A program made the position numbers and the translations under genes. Of a DNA stretch of 64,000 nucleotides, positions 33,172 to 42,084 are shown piece after piece. The DNA is from Microcaldota archaeon (GTDB taxonomy: Archaea; Micrarchaeota; Micrarchaeia; Micrarchaeales; CABMGC01). The notes beneath the pieces are model-generated. The model did not search any database and had not been told where the DNA came from. It was given only the letters and a program-made list of their open reading frames with translations. The DNA lies in assembly GCA_021851065.1 (NCBI GenBank), contig JAJZJQ010000003.1, positions 1-64,000 on the forward strand. Direction: 5' to 3'. How positions within the stretch are numbered: position 1 is the first letter of the stretch; each line of letters begins with the position of its first letter.

Positions 33172-33981
33172 TTGGGTGATCAGGACAACAATCTTGACCT
33201 CCTGATATTCAAGTACAGGGGAATGCAGAGCCCGGCCATCAAGGCCAAGCCAAAGCAGCAGGCAGAGCCGCAGCAAAAGCAGATTGCTGTACCAAAGGAG
33301 AATGCAGTGCAGCCGGCCAAGGTGCAGCAGAAGAGGGAGATTGCCGAGACAGAGCAAAAATCCGCTGAGGGATTCTGCGTCAACCACCCATGGCGCAGGG
33401 CATATGCAACATGCGACATCTGCAAGCTTCCGTTCTGCTATGCCGAGATAATGGAGCATGACGGAATGTACTACTGCCTAAGCGACATAGATGCAGTCAT
33501 GAACAAAGAAGGGCCAGTAAAGCGCAGTAGCAGCGCTGGAGTCAATACCTTCTCTGTAGTGGCGTCTGTCCTTCTGCTGGTGAACTCTGCAGTCCTTGGA
33601 GTGTTCACTTACCCCCAGATAGAATTTGTTGTCTCAAGCGCGCTAAAGCAGGGCGTAGTGAGCTTTATAACCAGCATAAACCAGCTATACTACCCACCGC
33701 TGGCAAATGCATTCATAATAGTATTCGGGCTGCTGGCTGCGCTTGCAGTTACCAGGAAATCAACACTGATGTTCACATTCGCATTCAGCATAGTATTTGC
33801 GTCGCTGTTCCTTATTGTGTACGAGTACCTCGCCACAAGCGTATACTACTTCCTGCCTTCAGGAATGCTACTAGTCATAACCGTGATGTTCTCTGCATAC
33901 AGCAGGATGAGCTCGTTGACTGACACCAGGCAGGAAATTGCAGCAACTGCATTGAACTGGCCTAAACCAGAGACATTCTGA
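33172..33981 (+). CDS. Membrane protein with B-box-like zinc finger
   Basis: 269 residues from TTG 33172. A short N-terminal part and a Gln/Lys/Ala-rich linker lead to CVNHPWRRAYATCDICKLPFC, then DGMYYCLSD (about residues 68-105), a B-box-type zinc finger. Four membrane helices follow (about 125-145, 160-180, 185-210, 215-240). B-box fingers in front of membrane helices occur in archaeal and bacterial proteins of unknown role and may bind proteins inside the cell. It probably shares a message with rps26e. Confidence 0.65.
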   Translation: MGDQDNNLDLLIFKYRGMQSPAIKAKPKQQAEPQQKQIAVPKENAVQPAKVQQKREIAETEQKSAEGFCVNHPWRRAYATCDICKLPFCYAEIMEHDGMYYCLSDIDAVMNKEGPVKRSSSAGVNTFSVVASVLLLVNSAVLGVFTYPQIEFVVSSALKQGVVSFITSINQLYYPPLANAFIIVFGLLAALAVTRKSTLMFTFAFSIVFASLFLIVYEYLATSVYYFLPSGMLLVITVMFSAYSRMSSLTDTRQEIAATALNWPKPETF

Positions 33982-34018
33982 TGCATCCTGCGCATCCCAA
34001 AGCACCTGCCGGACAGAT

Positions 34019-34028
34019 CTATTTATAA
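34019..34028 (+). promoter_or_regulatory. TATA box of pyrB
   Basis: CTATTTATAA centres about 33 bases before ATG 34057, giving a leader of about seven bases. Confidence 0.5.
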
Positions 34029-34056
34029 TGGCTAAGGTTGAATAGAATTGATATGC

Positions 34057-35016
34057 ATGCCAGGTTCACAGGAGCATGATGGCGCGAATAACCCTCTTTT
34101 TGGAAAAAGCCTGTTATCGATAAGGCAGTTGTCAAGGAGCGACATTGAGCGCATTCTTGGTGAAGCGGAGTCTATGAAGCTCATGCTTGATGATGGCAAG
34201 GTGGAGCAGCCCCTGCGCAACAGGATAATGGCAACGCTGTTCTTTGAACCAAGCACAAGAACAAGGCTAAGCTTCGAGAGTTCGATGCAAAGACTTGGCG
34301 GCGGAGTGATAGGCTTTGCGGACGCAAACACTACCTCAAGCGTGAAGGGCGAGAGCCTTGCAGACACAGTCGAAGTGGTTTCGAACTATGCCGACATAAT
34401 AGTGATAAGGCACCCGAAAATAGGATCTGCCGATGAAGCCGCAATGCATTCCAGGGTTCCAGTGGTGAATGCGGGAGACGGCGCAGGGCAGCATCCCACC
34501 CAGGCCTTATATGACATGTTTACCGTGAAGGCAGAGAAGGGAAGGCTGGAAAAACTTAATGTAGCGCTTGTTGGGGATTTGAAGAATGCGAGGACCATAA
34601 GATCATTTGCATACGCTCTTGCGATGTTCGGCAATAACCTCACATTCATAGGCCCAAGGCAGCTGCAGATGCCAGGCGAGGTGCTCAGGGAGCTTTCTGA
34701 GAGATACGGGATAGGAGTAGAGACATCGGAGTCGCTTGACGACGCCCTTGACGCGGATGTAGTCTACATACCGCGCATACAGAAGGAGAGGTTCGCCGAT
34801 GTGGAGGAATACAAAAGACATGCGTCCAACTTCTACACAATAGACAAGAAATTCATGGACAGGGCTACGCGCGACCCTATAATAATGAGTCCCCTGCCAA
34901 GGCTTGGCGAAATATCGACCGAGATAGACGGGATGAAGAATGCAGTATACTTCAGGCAGGCCGGATACGGGGTTCCTGTGCGCATGGCCATACTTAAGAT
35001 GATGCTGGCAAGATAA
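34057..35016 (+). CDS. pyrB: Aspartate carbamoyltransferase catalytic subunit
   Basis: 319 residues: carbamoyl phosphate plus aspartate gives carbamoyl aspartate in pyrimidine synthesis. FFEPSTRTRLSFESSM binds carbamoyl phosphate, HPTQALYDMFT is the family motif, and SPLPRLGEISTEID the aspartate-side loop. The regulatory subunit gene pyrI, often next to pyrB in archaea, is not here. ATG 34057 is chosen over TTG 34048 because the latter adds only MIC. A related carbamoyltransferase, argF, lies at 59379. Confidence 0.95.
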   Translation: MPGSQEHDGANNPLFGKSLLSIRQLSRSDIERILGEAESMKLMLDDGKVEQPLRNRIMATLFFEPSTRTRLSFESSMQRLGGGVIGFADANTTSSVKGESLADTVEVVSNYADIIVIRHPKIGSADEAAMHSRVPVVNAGDGAGQHPTQALYDMFTVKAEKGRLEKLNVALVGDLKNARTIRSFAYALAMFGNNLTFIGPRQLQMPGEVLRELSERYGIGVETSESLDDALDADVVYIPRIQKERFADVEEYKRHASNFYTIDKKFMDRATRDPIIMSPLPRLGEISTEIDGMKNAVYFRQAGYGVPVRMAILKMMLAR

Positions 35017-35099
35017 GTAAGCTGGCCCAGGTCACCTGATCTTGGCAATGTTGTTGGATTAATTGCTTTTGTGCAACATCCCCCGCCCGCTTATGCAAA

Positions 35100-35122
35100 G
35101 CCCGCGCCCCTCATTGGCGGGC
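35100..35122. terminator. GC hairpin between convergent pyrB and argS
   Basis: GCCCGC (35100-35105) and GCGGGC (35117-35122) pair perfectly around an 11-base loop, just past the argS stop and about 85 bases past pyrB. There is no strong T-run next to it, so a terminator role is only suggested by position. Confidence 0.25.
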
Positions 35123-35125
35123 AGT

Positions 35126-37027
35126 TTACATCTCGTCCACCGTTCTTATGCCAAGAAGGCCAAGCATGCTGCGCAGAGTTATTGCATAGGCATCGACCAG
35201 AGCCAGCCGCAATGGCTGCGCCTCGCTGCCTATAACAGGCATGCTCTCGTAGAATGTGCTGAATAATGCAGTTAGGTCTGATACATAATCGGCTATTACA
35301 TTTGGGCTGTACTGTGAAGCTGCCTTCTCCACGTGCTCCTGCGCAGATCCTATAAGCTTTATCAGCTCGAAGTCACTGCCTTTGGTGAGCGCAAGATACG
35401 CTTGGTCGTCAAGGCCGGCCTTCTTGTAGCCTGCCTTCTTTAGTATGCGCATGGCTCTTGCATAGCTGTACAGGCAGTACGGGCCGCTGCTTCCTTCAAA
35501 CGTCAGGGCCTTGTCCCATGAAAACTCTATGGTTTTCTGCGGAGATACCCTGAGGAACTCGAACCTTATTGCAGATAGGCCTATGGCCTCCGATATGGCA
35601 GGAGCATTGCCCGGGTCCGAGAGCTTCTTGCTGCTTTTGGTGACCTCAAGGGCCTTTGCCCTTGCCTCGTCCAAAAGCACGTCGGCAGTGTAGTCCCTCT
35701 CCCTGCCCCTCCACGTACCCTTGCGCGTACTAAGCTTTATGCCCTCAAGGCCCACCATGCCGTACGAGAGATGGATTAGATTTTCTGCTATGTCATCCCT
35801 GCCCAGAAGGTTGAAAAGGACCTTTATGATAAGCTGCTCGTATGCCTGGTGCTCTGCTATCACATTCACGACTTTCTTTACGTTGCCAAATCCCATCGGC
35901 TTCCCCTGCGGAGCTGTGGTTAGAAGCTGCTTCCCGTTTGGCTGTTGCATGAACTGCTCGTAAGTGAAGCTTTCGCCAAGCAGCCCGAATTTCCACAGAT
36001 GGAAGGCGAAATCTTTGGCTATGTAAGTGGCTGCGCCGTTGCTGCGGATCATGACTTTCGAATCTTCCCTGCTGCCTTCAAGCTCCTTTGCAAATTTTGT
36101 TATCCGGTCCAGCTTTACGACAACGCATCCTGCGTACTTTCCCTGGGAGGGTTTTTCGAATATGCCCTTGGACATGCCAAGCTCGATGGCTTTCTCAAGA
36201 AGCCTTGCACGTATTATGTCGCTCTCCCATACAAGAACGTCGTGGAATATGCCATAGCGGAACAGGGTCTCGCGCTGGGCCTCAAGGCATCTTTGCGCTA
36301 TCTCCCTAAGCAGCCTGGAATCGCTGGTGTTTGTGTCTTCTATTGTCTTAAGCAGGGACCTTATCTGCCCTTTCATCTGCTCCCCTCCCTGCTCCAGCCT
36401 CTGATTAACCAGCACGTATTGCTCGCCAAGCCACTGGTCGAACTTCTTGTCAGGGCTGCTGGAGATGTTCTTCCAGCCCCATAGCGTCTCTGCCATCTGC
36501 AGCCCGAGGTTGTCTATGTAGTCCTCGCGCTCCACGGTGTATGAGCATGCCTGGAGTATGTTGGACATGCTGTCGCCAAGCAGCGCGTTCCTTAGGTGGC
36601 TGACCACATATGGCTTGTTCGGATTCAAGCTGGGATACTCTACGATGATCTTTGTGCCTTTGCCTATGCCGCTGCTGCAGTATTCCTCTACGGCAAGTGA
36701 TACTGATCCGATAACAGTGCGGGCGTATTCGCATGGATCTAGCGAGGCGTTTATGTATCCCGCGGAACTGGTAAGCCCGGTTATGAGGCTGCCGCCTTTC
36801 TTGGCCGCCTTTATGATGTCATCGGCTACGTTCGCAGGACTCTTCTTTGCAATCCTTGCAAGCCTGAGTGCGACTGAACTGCTGAGGTCTCCGAATTCCT
36901 TCTTGGGGACAGTTATGGATGCAAGCACCTGGTCCGAGTCTACCCCGCAGTCCCCATACAGTTCGGCTATGGCGCCACAGAGCATATCTGCAAATATCTT
37001 CTTTGCGTTCAGGCTTGGAGAGTTCAT
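35126..37027 (-). CDS. argS: Arginyl-tRNA synthetase
   Basis: 633 residues, class I synthetase. An N-terminal Add1 domain (about residues 1-120) recognises the tRNA D-loop. The HIGH-type motif is PNKPYVVSHLRNALLGDS. The second signature region reads YGMVGLEGIKLSTRKG, and the C-terminal DALR anticodon-binding domain ends RSMLGLLGIRTVDEM. Its ATG overlaps the stop of the HD gene upstream by four bases (ATGA), so the two are co-transcribed. Confidence 0.95.
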   Translation of the reverse strand: MNSPSLNAKKIFADMLCGAIAELYGDCGVDSDQVLASITVPKKEFGDLSSSVALRLARIAKKSPANVADDIIKAAKKGGSLITGLTSSAGYINASLDPCEYARTVIGSVSLAVEEYCSSGIGKGTKIIVEYPSLNPNKPYVVSHLRNALLGDSMSNILQACSYTVEREDYIDNLGLQMAETLWGWKNISSSPDKKFDQWLGEQYVLVNQRLEQGGEQMKGQIRSLLKTIEDTNTSDSRLLREIAQRCLEAQRETLFRYGIFHDVLVWESDIIRARLLEKAIELGMSKGIFEKPSQGKYAGCVVVKLDRITKFAKELEGSREDSKVMIRSNGAATYIAKDFAFHLWKFGLLGESFTYEQFMQQPNGKQLLTTAPQGKPMGFGNVKKVVNVIAEHQAYEQLIIKVLFNLLGRDDIAENLIHLSYGMVGLEGIKLSTRKGTWRGRERDYTADVLLDEARAKALEVTKSSKKLSDPGNAPAISEAIGLSAIRFEFLRVSPQKTIEFSWDKALTFEGSSGPYCLYSYARAMRILKKAGYKKAGLDDQAYLALTKGSDFELIKLIGSAQEHVEKAASQYSPNVIADYVSDLTALFSTFYESMPVIGSEAQPLRLALVDAYAITLRSMLGLLGIRTVDEM

Positions 37028-38274
37028 GATATCTTCCTCATGTATGTTGCTACCCTGGCCTTGTATTTTGGGTGCACATATATCCTTGCATCATAAAGTC
37101 TCTTGCTCCCAACAAGATGCATTATGAGCCCATGGCTCTTTAGAACGCTCTTTGCAGCGCCCTTGCCCTTTATCAGTATAGGAGTCTTGTCATCTACAAG
37201 GCCCAGATCCCTCAGGTACTCGGGGAATGCCCACTTTGCCGGGATGCCGGCTTTGCGCGCAAACTCCTCAGTCTTTCTGTCGTCATACTGCATGGACCTT
37301 ATCATAAGGTTGGCTGAAGATCTCTCGCTCTGCTCTGGGAGTGGGTTTATGAACGCTGCGTACAGCGGCTTTCTGGCAAGAAGCATGCGCACCAGCTCCT
37401 TTAGGAAAGCGTCTTTTCCATCTCCAGCGTATTCACGCAGCGCGTGGTATAGCATGTGATCGTCATATGCGGTTATCTCGTCTTCATCCTGGGAGCCGAC
37501 AACATCGTTGGGGTGCTTTATCCTGCCCTCGGCTACCAGCAGCTCGAATATCCTGCTCATCATAGTGTAGAAAGCCACCACTGTCTTGTGGTGGTACACT
37601 GACCGGTACATGTGGTACCTGCCCAGCAGGTAGCTCTCGACAACTTCTTCGTCCTTGTCAAATATTATCCTGCCATCCTCGAAGGACGCAGAGCGCATGA
37701 GCCTTTGGATGCCCACCTTGCCGTATCCCACTCCGGTGTGGTACGAATCGCGCAGCAGGTAGTCGGACTTGTCTGCATCGAATGCCGACGAGAGCAGCAT
37801 TCCAAGGGCACTTTTGTCATTGCCGCCTGCTATGCCGGTTATATCGCGCACATCGTAGCTGGAAAGCGCATCGCCAAGGAACCGCCTTGCGAAGATCTCT
37901 CCGGCTTTTTCATGTCCGCTGCCATGCATCCTGCGTGTTATGACATTCTCGAACGTATGCGACATGGGATAATGGCCTATATCGTGCAAAAGCGCTGCAA
38001 GCCTCATCTTCTGGATCACATCGGGGTCCTCGGTGATCGGTTCGCCCATGCTGCGTACATGCTGCAGGAACTGGTCCATCATGAACATAGTGCCAAGGCA
38101 GTGCTCAAAGCGCGTGTGAGTTGCTCCCGGATACACAAGACTTGCAGGACCCAGCTGCGTTATGCCCCTTAGCCTCTGGAATATTGGAGCATCAACTACG
38201 CCCAGCTCTACGTCGGTTAGGCCTATGTACCCGTGGACATTGTCATATATCTGCTTGCTGGCTTTTAGGGGCAT
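37024..38274 (-). CDS. HD-domain phosphohydrolase (SAMHD1/dGTPase-like)
   Basis: 416 residues. The metal site is formed by ATHTRFEHCLGTM and LLHDIGHYPMSHTFE (H...HD), with a further Asp in FDADKSDYLLRDSYHTG, as in dNTP triphosphohydrolases of the SAMHD1 group. Typical opening: KQIYDNVHGYIGLTDVE and FQRLRGITQLG. Homologs hydrolyse dNTPs or related nucleotides; the substrate here is unproven. First gene of a pair with argS. Confidence 0.85.
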   Translation of the reverse strand: MPLKASKQIYDNVHGYIGLTDVELGVVDAPIFQRLRGITQLGPASLVYPGATHTRFEHCLGTMFMMDQFLQHVRSMGEPITEDPDVIQKMRLAALLHDIGHYPMSHTFENVITRRMHGSGHEKAGEIFARRFLGDALSSYDVRDITGIAGGNDKSALGMLLSSAFDADKSDYLLRDSYHTGVGYGKVGIQRLMRSASFEDGRIIFDKDEEVVESYLLGRYHMYRSVYHHKTVVAFYTMMSRIFELLVAEGRIKHPNDVVGSQDEDEITAYDDHMLYHALREYAGDGKDAFLKELVRMLLARKPLYAAFINPLPEQSERSSANLMIRSMQYDDRKTEEFARKAGIPAKWAFPEYLRDLGLVDDKTPILIKGKGAAKSVLKSHGLIMHLVGSKRLYDARIYVHPKYKARVATYMRKIS

Positions 38275-38349
38275 GAAACACGCCGTTTTATTATATTTGC
38301 TCTCACAGTTATACTATCCAATGTTTAATAAAAATGGAGGTGTGTGGTA

Positions 38350-39222
38350 GTGGCAAGGATAGTCAAATCGCAAAAAGGCAGGCTGGTAGTGTATCTCCCC
38401 CCTGACGTGGTTAACGGGCTTGAACTGAAGGAGGGCGATGAAGTGAGTTTCTTTAGGGGTAAGGGAGGCTCGTTCATATTTGCAAAGAACTCTGACGTTG
38501 CAATGATGCTTGGAGGTGAACAGGCGGCGCAGGTAGAAGCAAGGCCGGAGCAAAGAATGCAGCTGCAGGTTACTGGGCAGGATGTAGAGGTTCTGAAGAA
38601 GATGGATACGCTAAGATACGATGATAGGACAGTGGATAATGTGAACAGGCTGCTTAGCGAACAGGAGCGCAGGGTGCTGCAGATGATGGTCCTTTCCGGA
38701 TTTGTCGGCAAGTTCAGGAAGGGGAACAAGGAGCTTTACAGCATATCGAAGCAGGTCTATGACAGGTACCTCATGAGAAAAAGGCCGGTGCAGGCCTCTG
38801 CACAGCAGGCAGGCGCGCCGTTCAAGCCGTCGTTCAAGGCCGGCGTTACTGCAGCGGCAAGGCAGCAGCAAAAGGGGCAGGATGAGGATGTCTCGTCGCT
38901 TGAGCGCGAGGGCTTTGTTGTACTCCCAACCGAAGCCGAAGCAAGCAGGGTGTCGCTGCTTTTGGAGCACAGCATAAGGACCGGACAGGTTCTTGGGACT
39001 AGGTCGTTTAGCAAGGACAGGGAGTTCTACATAGTGATGCGCGGATATTTCGACAGGCACGGAAGCGCCATGCTGAAGAAGCTCAGGGAGAAGGATTACA
39101 GGGTGGCGGACCTTTCAAGAGAGCTTGGAATGGACGAGAACGGAGCCAGGGCAGTGCTATACCTTCTTGCTGAGAGCGGAGACGTCATGGAAAGACGTAG
39201 AGACATGTTCACGCTTGCATAA
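38350..39222 (+). CDS. AbrB/SpoVT-fold N-terminal protein with predicted winged helices
   Basis: 290 residues. ARIVKSQKGRLVVYLPPDVVNGLELKEGDEVSFF is an AbrB-type DNA-binding fold. Two helical segments follow (LLSEQERRVLQMMVLSG, and near the end LREKDYRVADLSRELGMDENGARAVLYLL), which look like winged helices. A Gln/Ala-rich linker joins them. Probably a DNA-binding protein of unknown target. GTG 38350 is chosen because GGAGGTG lies seven bases upstream; the track start GTG 38344 is too close to it. Confidence 0.6.
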   Translation: MARIVKSQKGRLVVYLPPDVVNGLELKEGDEVSFFRGKGGSFIFAKNSDVAMMLGGEQAAQVEARPEQRMQLQVTGQDVEVLKKMDTLRYDDRTVDNVNRLLSEQERRVLQMMVLSGFVGKFRKGNKELYSISKQVYDRYLMRKRPVQASAQQAGAPFKPSFKAGVTAAARQQQKGQDEDVSSLEREGFVVLPTEAEASRVSLLLEHSIRTGQVLGTRSFSKDREFYIVMRGYFDRHGSAMLKKLREKDYRVADLSRELGMDENGARAVLYLLAESGDVMERRRDMFTLA

Positions 39223-39402
39223 TCAGAGCAGGGAAGCATGGTCGAATATAAGTATTACAATTGCGAAGATTGCCACCAATGCAAGGATTATCCTTGGATT
39301 TATTGAGGGCCCTTTCTCCGGAGCATCATAGAAGCTGAGCACCCCGGCGCTGTTTTGCGGCGTTGATAGCTGCATCGTTATCGCATCTATTTGCAACTGC
39401 AT
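39223..39402 (-). CDS. Sec61-beta (SecG) subunit of the protein-export channel
   Basis: 59 residues, hidden inside a longer spurious frame of the ORF track. After a short cytosolic part, NSAGVLSFYDAPEKGPSINP matches the conserved archaeal Sec61-beta stretch (SAGL-R-Y-D...I-P), and a single membrane helix follows (RIILALVAIFAIVILIFDH) up to the C-terminus. This is the archaeal counterpart of eukaryotic Sec61-beta at the SecYE channel. ATG 39402 lies about 26 bases after an AT-rich box near 39430. secF and secD are encoded 4 kb away. Confidence 0.75.
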   Translation of the reverse strand: MQLQIDAITMQLSTPQNSAGVLSFYDAPEKGPSINPRIILALVAIFAIVILIFDHASLL

Positions 39403-39403
39403 C

Positions 39404-39413
39404 CTATTTAAGC
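39404..39413 (+). promoter_or_regulatory. TATA box of the membrane protein at 39435
   Basis: CTATTTAAGC centres 26-27 bases before ATG 39435. It lies directly upstream of the Sec61-beta start, too close to serve that gene. Confidence 0.5.
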
Positions 39414-39434
39414 TTTCGAGCCGATTTTCATAAC

Positions 39435-40007
39435 ATGAAGGACAAGGCAGGGAAGCGGAAAGCATATGCAGAAGGGGATTATGGAACAGATGAGGAAAGC
39501 GAAGATGGACCAAGGAGCCGCGCGGAGCGCAGGGTGAGCACAGACAGAAGGGCCAAAGGGAGCGTAAACATCGGCGAACCGATGTCGCTTTGGATACTGC
39601 TGCTCCTGCTTGCAGTTGCAAGCAGGTATGTGCTACAAAGCACGTCACTTGTGCCGCATGGCAACGGGATATACCGGCTATTGAGCCTGTTCCCTGATTT
39701 CCTGCTTACGATGCCAGGCATACTGGTGCTGCCGCTGGTAGTTGGCGCCATAATAGGAGCTGAAGTCGGATCCAGGTCGTTTAGCATGGCCTCGGCGGTA
39801 AGGAGCGGCTTGCTAAACGGCATCTATGCAGTAGTGGTGTACGCCATGATAATAGCTGTTGTGTATATAGCCCTGGCTTATATAACTCCTCAAACGCCGT
39901 CCTTGTCAGGAGTAATACAGAACAGCGTACTGCTGCCTGCTATAGTCATGCTTCTTTCTCTTGAGGCATTTGCCGTGCTCTCGCACTCGCGGCGCGTGGA
40001 CAGCTGA
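39435..40007 (+). CDS. Membrane protein with charged N-terminus, unknown function
   Basis: 190 residues from ATG 39435. About 45 charged residues (Lys, Arg, Glu, Asp) precede four membrane helices (roughly 50-66, 82-106, 122-148 and 158-180). The second ends near GAIIGAEVGSRS. No family recognised. The longer frame from 39363 runs through the Sec61-beta promoter region and is rejected. It converges on the amidotransferase gene with a one-base gap. Confidence 0.6.
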   Translation: MKDKAGKRKAYAEGDYGTDEESEDGPRSRAERRVSTDRRAKGSVNIGEPMSLWILLLLLAVASRYVLQSTSLVPHGNGIYRLLSLFPDFLLTMPGILVLPLVVGAIIGAEVGSRSFSMASAVRSGLLNGIYAVVVYAMIIAVVYIALAYITPQTPSLSGVIQNSVLLPAIVMLLSLEAFAVLSHSRRVDS

Positions 40008-40008
40008 C

Positions 40009-40722
40009 TCATTCTACGAATCCAGCTATCCTTAGGAAGTTGGCAAACAGCCTGGCTCCAACGGCCCTGTATTCTTCTTTTGCCGCTTTATAATCTGCAC
40101 GCAGCGCTGATGCGTCGAGCTTCCTTAGATCAGTATCCTCCCTAAGCCACCTGCCAAACATCCCGTCCGTAAGCTCTAGATGGCCCTGTATCCCGTATGC
40201 GTTCTTGCCAACCTTAACAGCCTGGTTATGGCACACAGAGCCAGTTGCAAGCAGGCGCATGCGTGGTGCAGGAACGAACATCTCGCCGTGCAGATGGAAT
40301 ACCCTTAGCCTGTTGCCCATGCCCTCGAAAAGGGGATCCTGTTTTCCGTTTCCATTAAGCACCATCTCAAAGGGTTCGCCGTTTGCAGGGTTCCTCCACC
40401 CTATCTCACTTTCTTTGGCACTGACAACTGATCCGCCGCAGGATACTACAAGTATCTGGGCACCCAGGCATGTTCCAAGGTATGGGATACCAAGATCTGC
40501 GGTCTTCTTCACGAATTCGCGCTCTGCGCCGATTAGGGCAGTGCCATCATTTGCGCTGCTTGGGCCGCCCATCACATATACTGCATCATATCCGATGGGA
40601 TCCGGAAGTGGACTGCCCCTTGCCAGATCCACTACGTCGAATCTTATGCGATGCTTGCGCAGAACTGAAGCTATGGCTCCGGGCCCTTCCCTTGATATGT
40701 TCTTTACCACAAGTGCTTTCAT
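40009..40722 (-). CDS. Class I glutamine amidotransferase-like protein
   Basis: 237 residues. The nucleophile elbow is LGTCLGAQILV (Cys), and the catalytic His is in GIQGHLE, followed by a Glu. YVMGGPSSAND is the usual oxyanion strand. The overall look is that of stand-alone GMP-synthase-like amidotransferases (YfeJ/GATase1 group), longer than the archaeal GuaA subunit A of about 190 residues. No synthase partner is adjacent, so the acceptor is unknown. Confidence 0.78.
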   Translation of the reverse strand: MKALVVKNISREGPGAIASVLRKHRIRFDVVDLARGSPLPDPIGYDAVYVMGGPSSANDGTALIGAEREFVKKTADLGIPYLGTCLGAQILVVSCGGSVVSAKESEIGWRNPANGEPFEMVLNGNGKQDPLFEGMGNRLRVFHLHGEMFVPAPRMRLLATGSVCHNQAVKVGKNAYGIQGHLELTDGMFGRWLREDTDLRKLDASALRADYKAAKEEYRAVGARLFANFLRIAGFVE

Positions 40723-40737
40723 CCCTACCTCCCCCCA

Positions 40738-41904
40738 TCATTTCACGCTGACTATCTTTATTATGTCACCATCTTTAAGAAGGTGATTCTTCTGCAGCCG
40801 CATCTTTGTGCGCGCGTCCACAGCATACTTCATCCCCTTTGCAATGTCCGAATGTATCCTGGCAGCCAGGTCATATGCAGTGGAGCCCCTGTCCATAAGA
40901 ATTGAGTCCGGCAGCACGTTGCCGGAGTGGTCTGTGTAGTGGGCTTCGTCTTCTACGGGATAGACAACTACCTTGCCCATTGAAGAGAACGCAATCTCCT
41001 CGAGAAGCCGCCCTACCCCTGTGCCGCCGTGTTTTTGTATGTAATCCCTCATGTACTCCAGCGCTTTGGATTGCTCTGCGCCGACTTCCTTGATAATTGC
41101 AAAATCAGCTGACCCAGGCGCGTATTCGATGATGCCTTTCTTTGCCGCCCTGGAAAGGGCAAGCTCTATTGCAGCGCAGCAGCCGAACACCTGCACTGGG
41201 CCTAGCCTGCCGCGCAGGTTTTCTAGGGCATTTGCTCCGGCCTGATCCATCTTATTGGCCGCCACAACAAGAGGCTTGTTTATCCTGAGAAGCTCTGTGG
41301 CGAACCGTTTTGTGGCATCCCTGTCCCAGGATATTGCAGACAAAGACAGATAGCTCCTGTCTGCAGCCTCCTTTATCTGCTGCCCGCTTGCCCGCATGCC
41401 TGACAGCAGCTCGCACAATGCAGCATCCCCATCCGTTCTTTTCGACAGTTTTGGCATATGCTTTGATATTATGTCGGTAAGCCACTGCGCTATCTCGTCT
41501 TGCACCATCTGCACCTCTATGGCAGGGTCGCTGAATTCGGACTTGTTCCCATTGACATCGGTCCTGCCGCTTGCGTCGACAACCTGTATAAGCGCATCGG
41601 CGCCTATAAGGTCGTTTAGGAACTGGTTGCCCATCCCCTTCCCAAGATGCGCGCCTGGAACAAGACCGGCAACATCAATGATGTTGACAGGTATCTGCCT
41701 TATGCCGTTTATGCATGCCGAGTTCCTCGGATTGCATTTGATCCCAAGCCCGGCATCCGGGCATCTCCTGCCCATGTATGCAACCCCAAGATTAGGCTTT
41801 ATGGTGGTGAACGCATAGTCTGCTATCTGGGCATCGGCAAAGGTAAATGCCGAGAACAGCGTGCTCTTGCCCTTGTTAGGCGCTCCGACAAGTCCTACAA
41901 GCAT
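40738..41904 (-). CDS. OBG/DRG-YchF-type GTPase with TGS domain
   Basis: 388 residues from ATG 41904. G1 is GAPNKGKSTLF, G3 region DVAGLVPGAHLGKGMGNQFL, G4 ANKMD. An insert after G1 with four cysteines (CPDAGLGIKCNPRNSAC) is typical of the archaeal branch. The chain ends in a TGS domain (KMRLQKNHLLKDGDIIKI). Relatives bind ribosomes and may act in translation control or assembly. The ORF track adds 20 residues upstream of the real start (MLVGLVGAPN). Confidence 0.9.
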   Translation of the reverse strand: MLVGLVGAPNKGKSTLFSAFTFADAQIADYAFTTIKPNLGVAYMGRRCPDAGLGIKCNPRNSACINGIRQIPVNIIDVAGLVPGAHLGKGMGNQFLNDLIGADALIQVVDASGRTDVNGNKSEFSDPAIEVQMVQDEIAQWLTDIISKHMPKLSKRTDGDAALCELLSGMRASGQQIKEAADRSYLSLSAISWDRDATKRFATELLRINKPLVVAANKMDQAGANALENLRGRLGPVQVFGCCAAIELALSRAAKKGIIEYAPGSADFAIIKEVGAEQSKALEYMRDYIQKHGGTGVGRLLEEIAFSSMGKVVVYPVEDEAHYTDHSGNVLPDSILMDRGSTAYDLAARIHSDIAKGMKYAVDARTKMRLQKNHLLKDGDIIKIVSVK

Positions 41905-41935
41905 GAAAACCAGACAGATACTATTAGGGCTCACC

Positions 41936-41946
41936 TTTAAAATATA
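41936..41946. promoter_or_regulatory. Two-way TATA box: OBG-type GTPase (-) and tRNA-Leu (+)
   Basis: TTTAAAATATA ends 26 bases before the mature tRNA-Leu 5' end and lies about 37 bases before ATG 41904 on the other strand. No other box is present in the 67-base gap. Confidence 0.5.
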
Positions 41947-41971
41947 GCTGCGATAATAAAGCACTGGACAG

Positions 41972-42058
41972 GCAGGGGTGGCAGAGCTTGGTCAAATGCG
42001 ACGGGTTCAGGGCCCGCTTCCTTTAGTGGATGCGTGAGTTCAAATCTCACCCCCTGCA
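41972..42058 (+). tRNA. tRNA-Leu (CAG)
   Basis: 87 bases including the discriminator A. The acceptor stem GCAGGGG pairs with CCCCTGC. The D arm contains TTGGTCAAATGC, the anticodon loop TTCAGGG holds CAG, and a long variable arm (CTTCCTTTAGTGGATGC) marks a class II leucine tRNA. The T arm is GTGAG-TTCAAAT-CTCAC. The first pair of the anticodon stem is A-C, a mismatch. No intron is seen and CCA is not encoded. Confidence 0.95.
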
Positions 42059-42084
42059 TATTGCCATGCCGCCTGGCCTTCGCA

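Noticed and set aside
39223-39648. 141-residue minus-strand ORF as one protein
   Set aside because: Only the last 59 residues look like a protein (Sec61-beta); the upstream part crosses the promoter and the start of the opposite gene.
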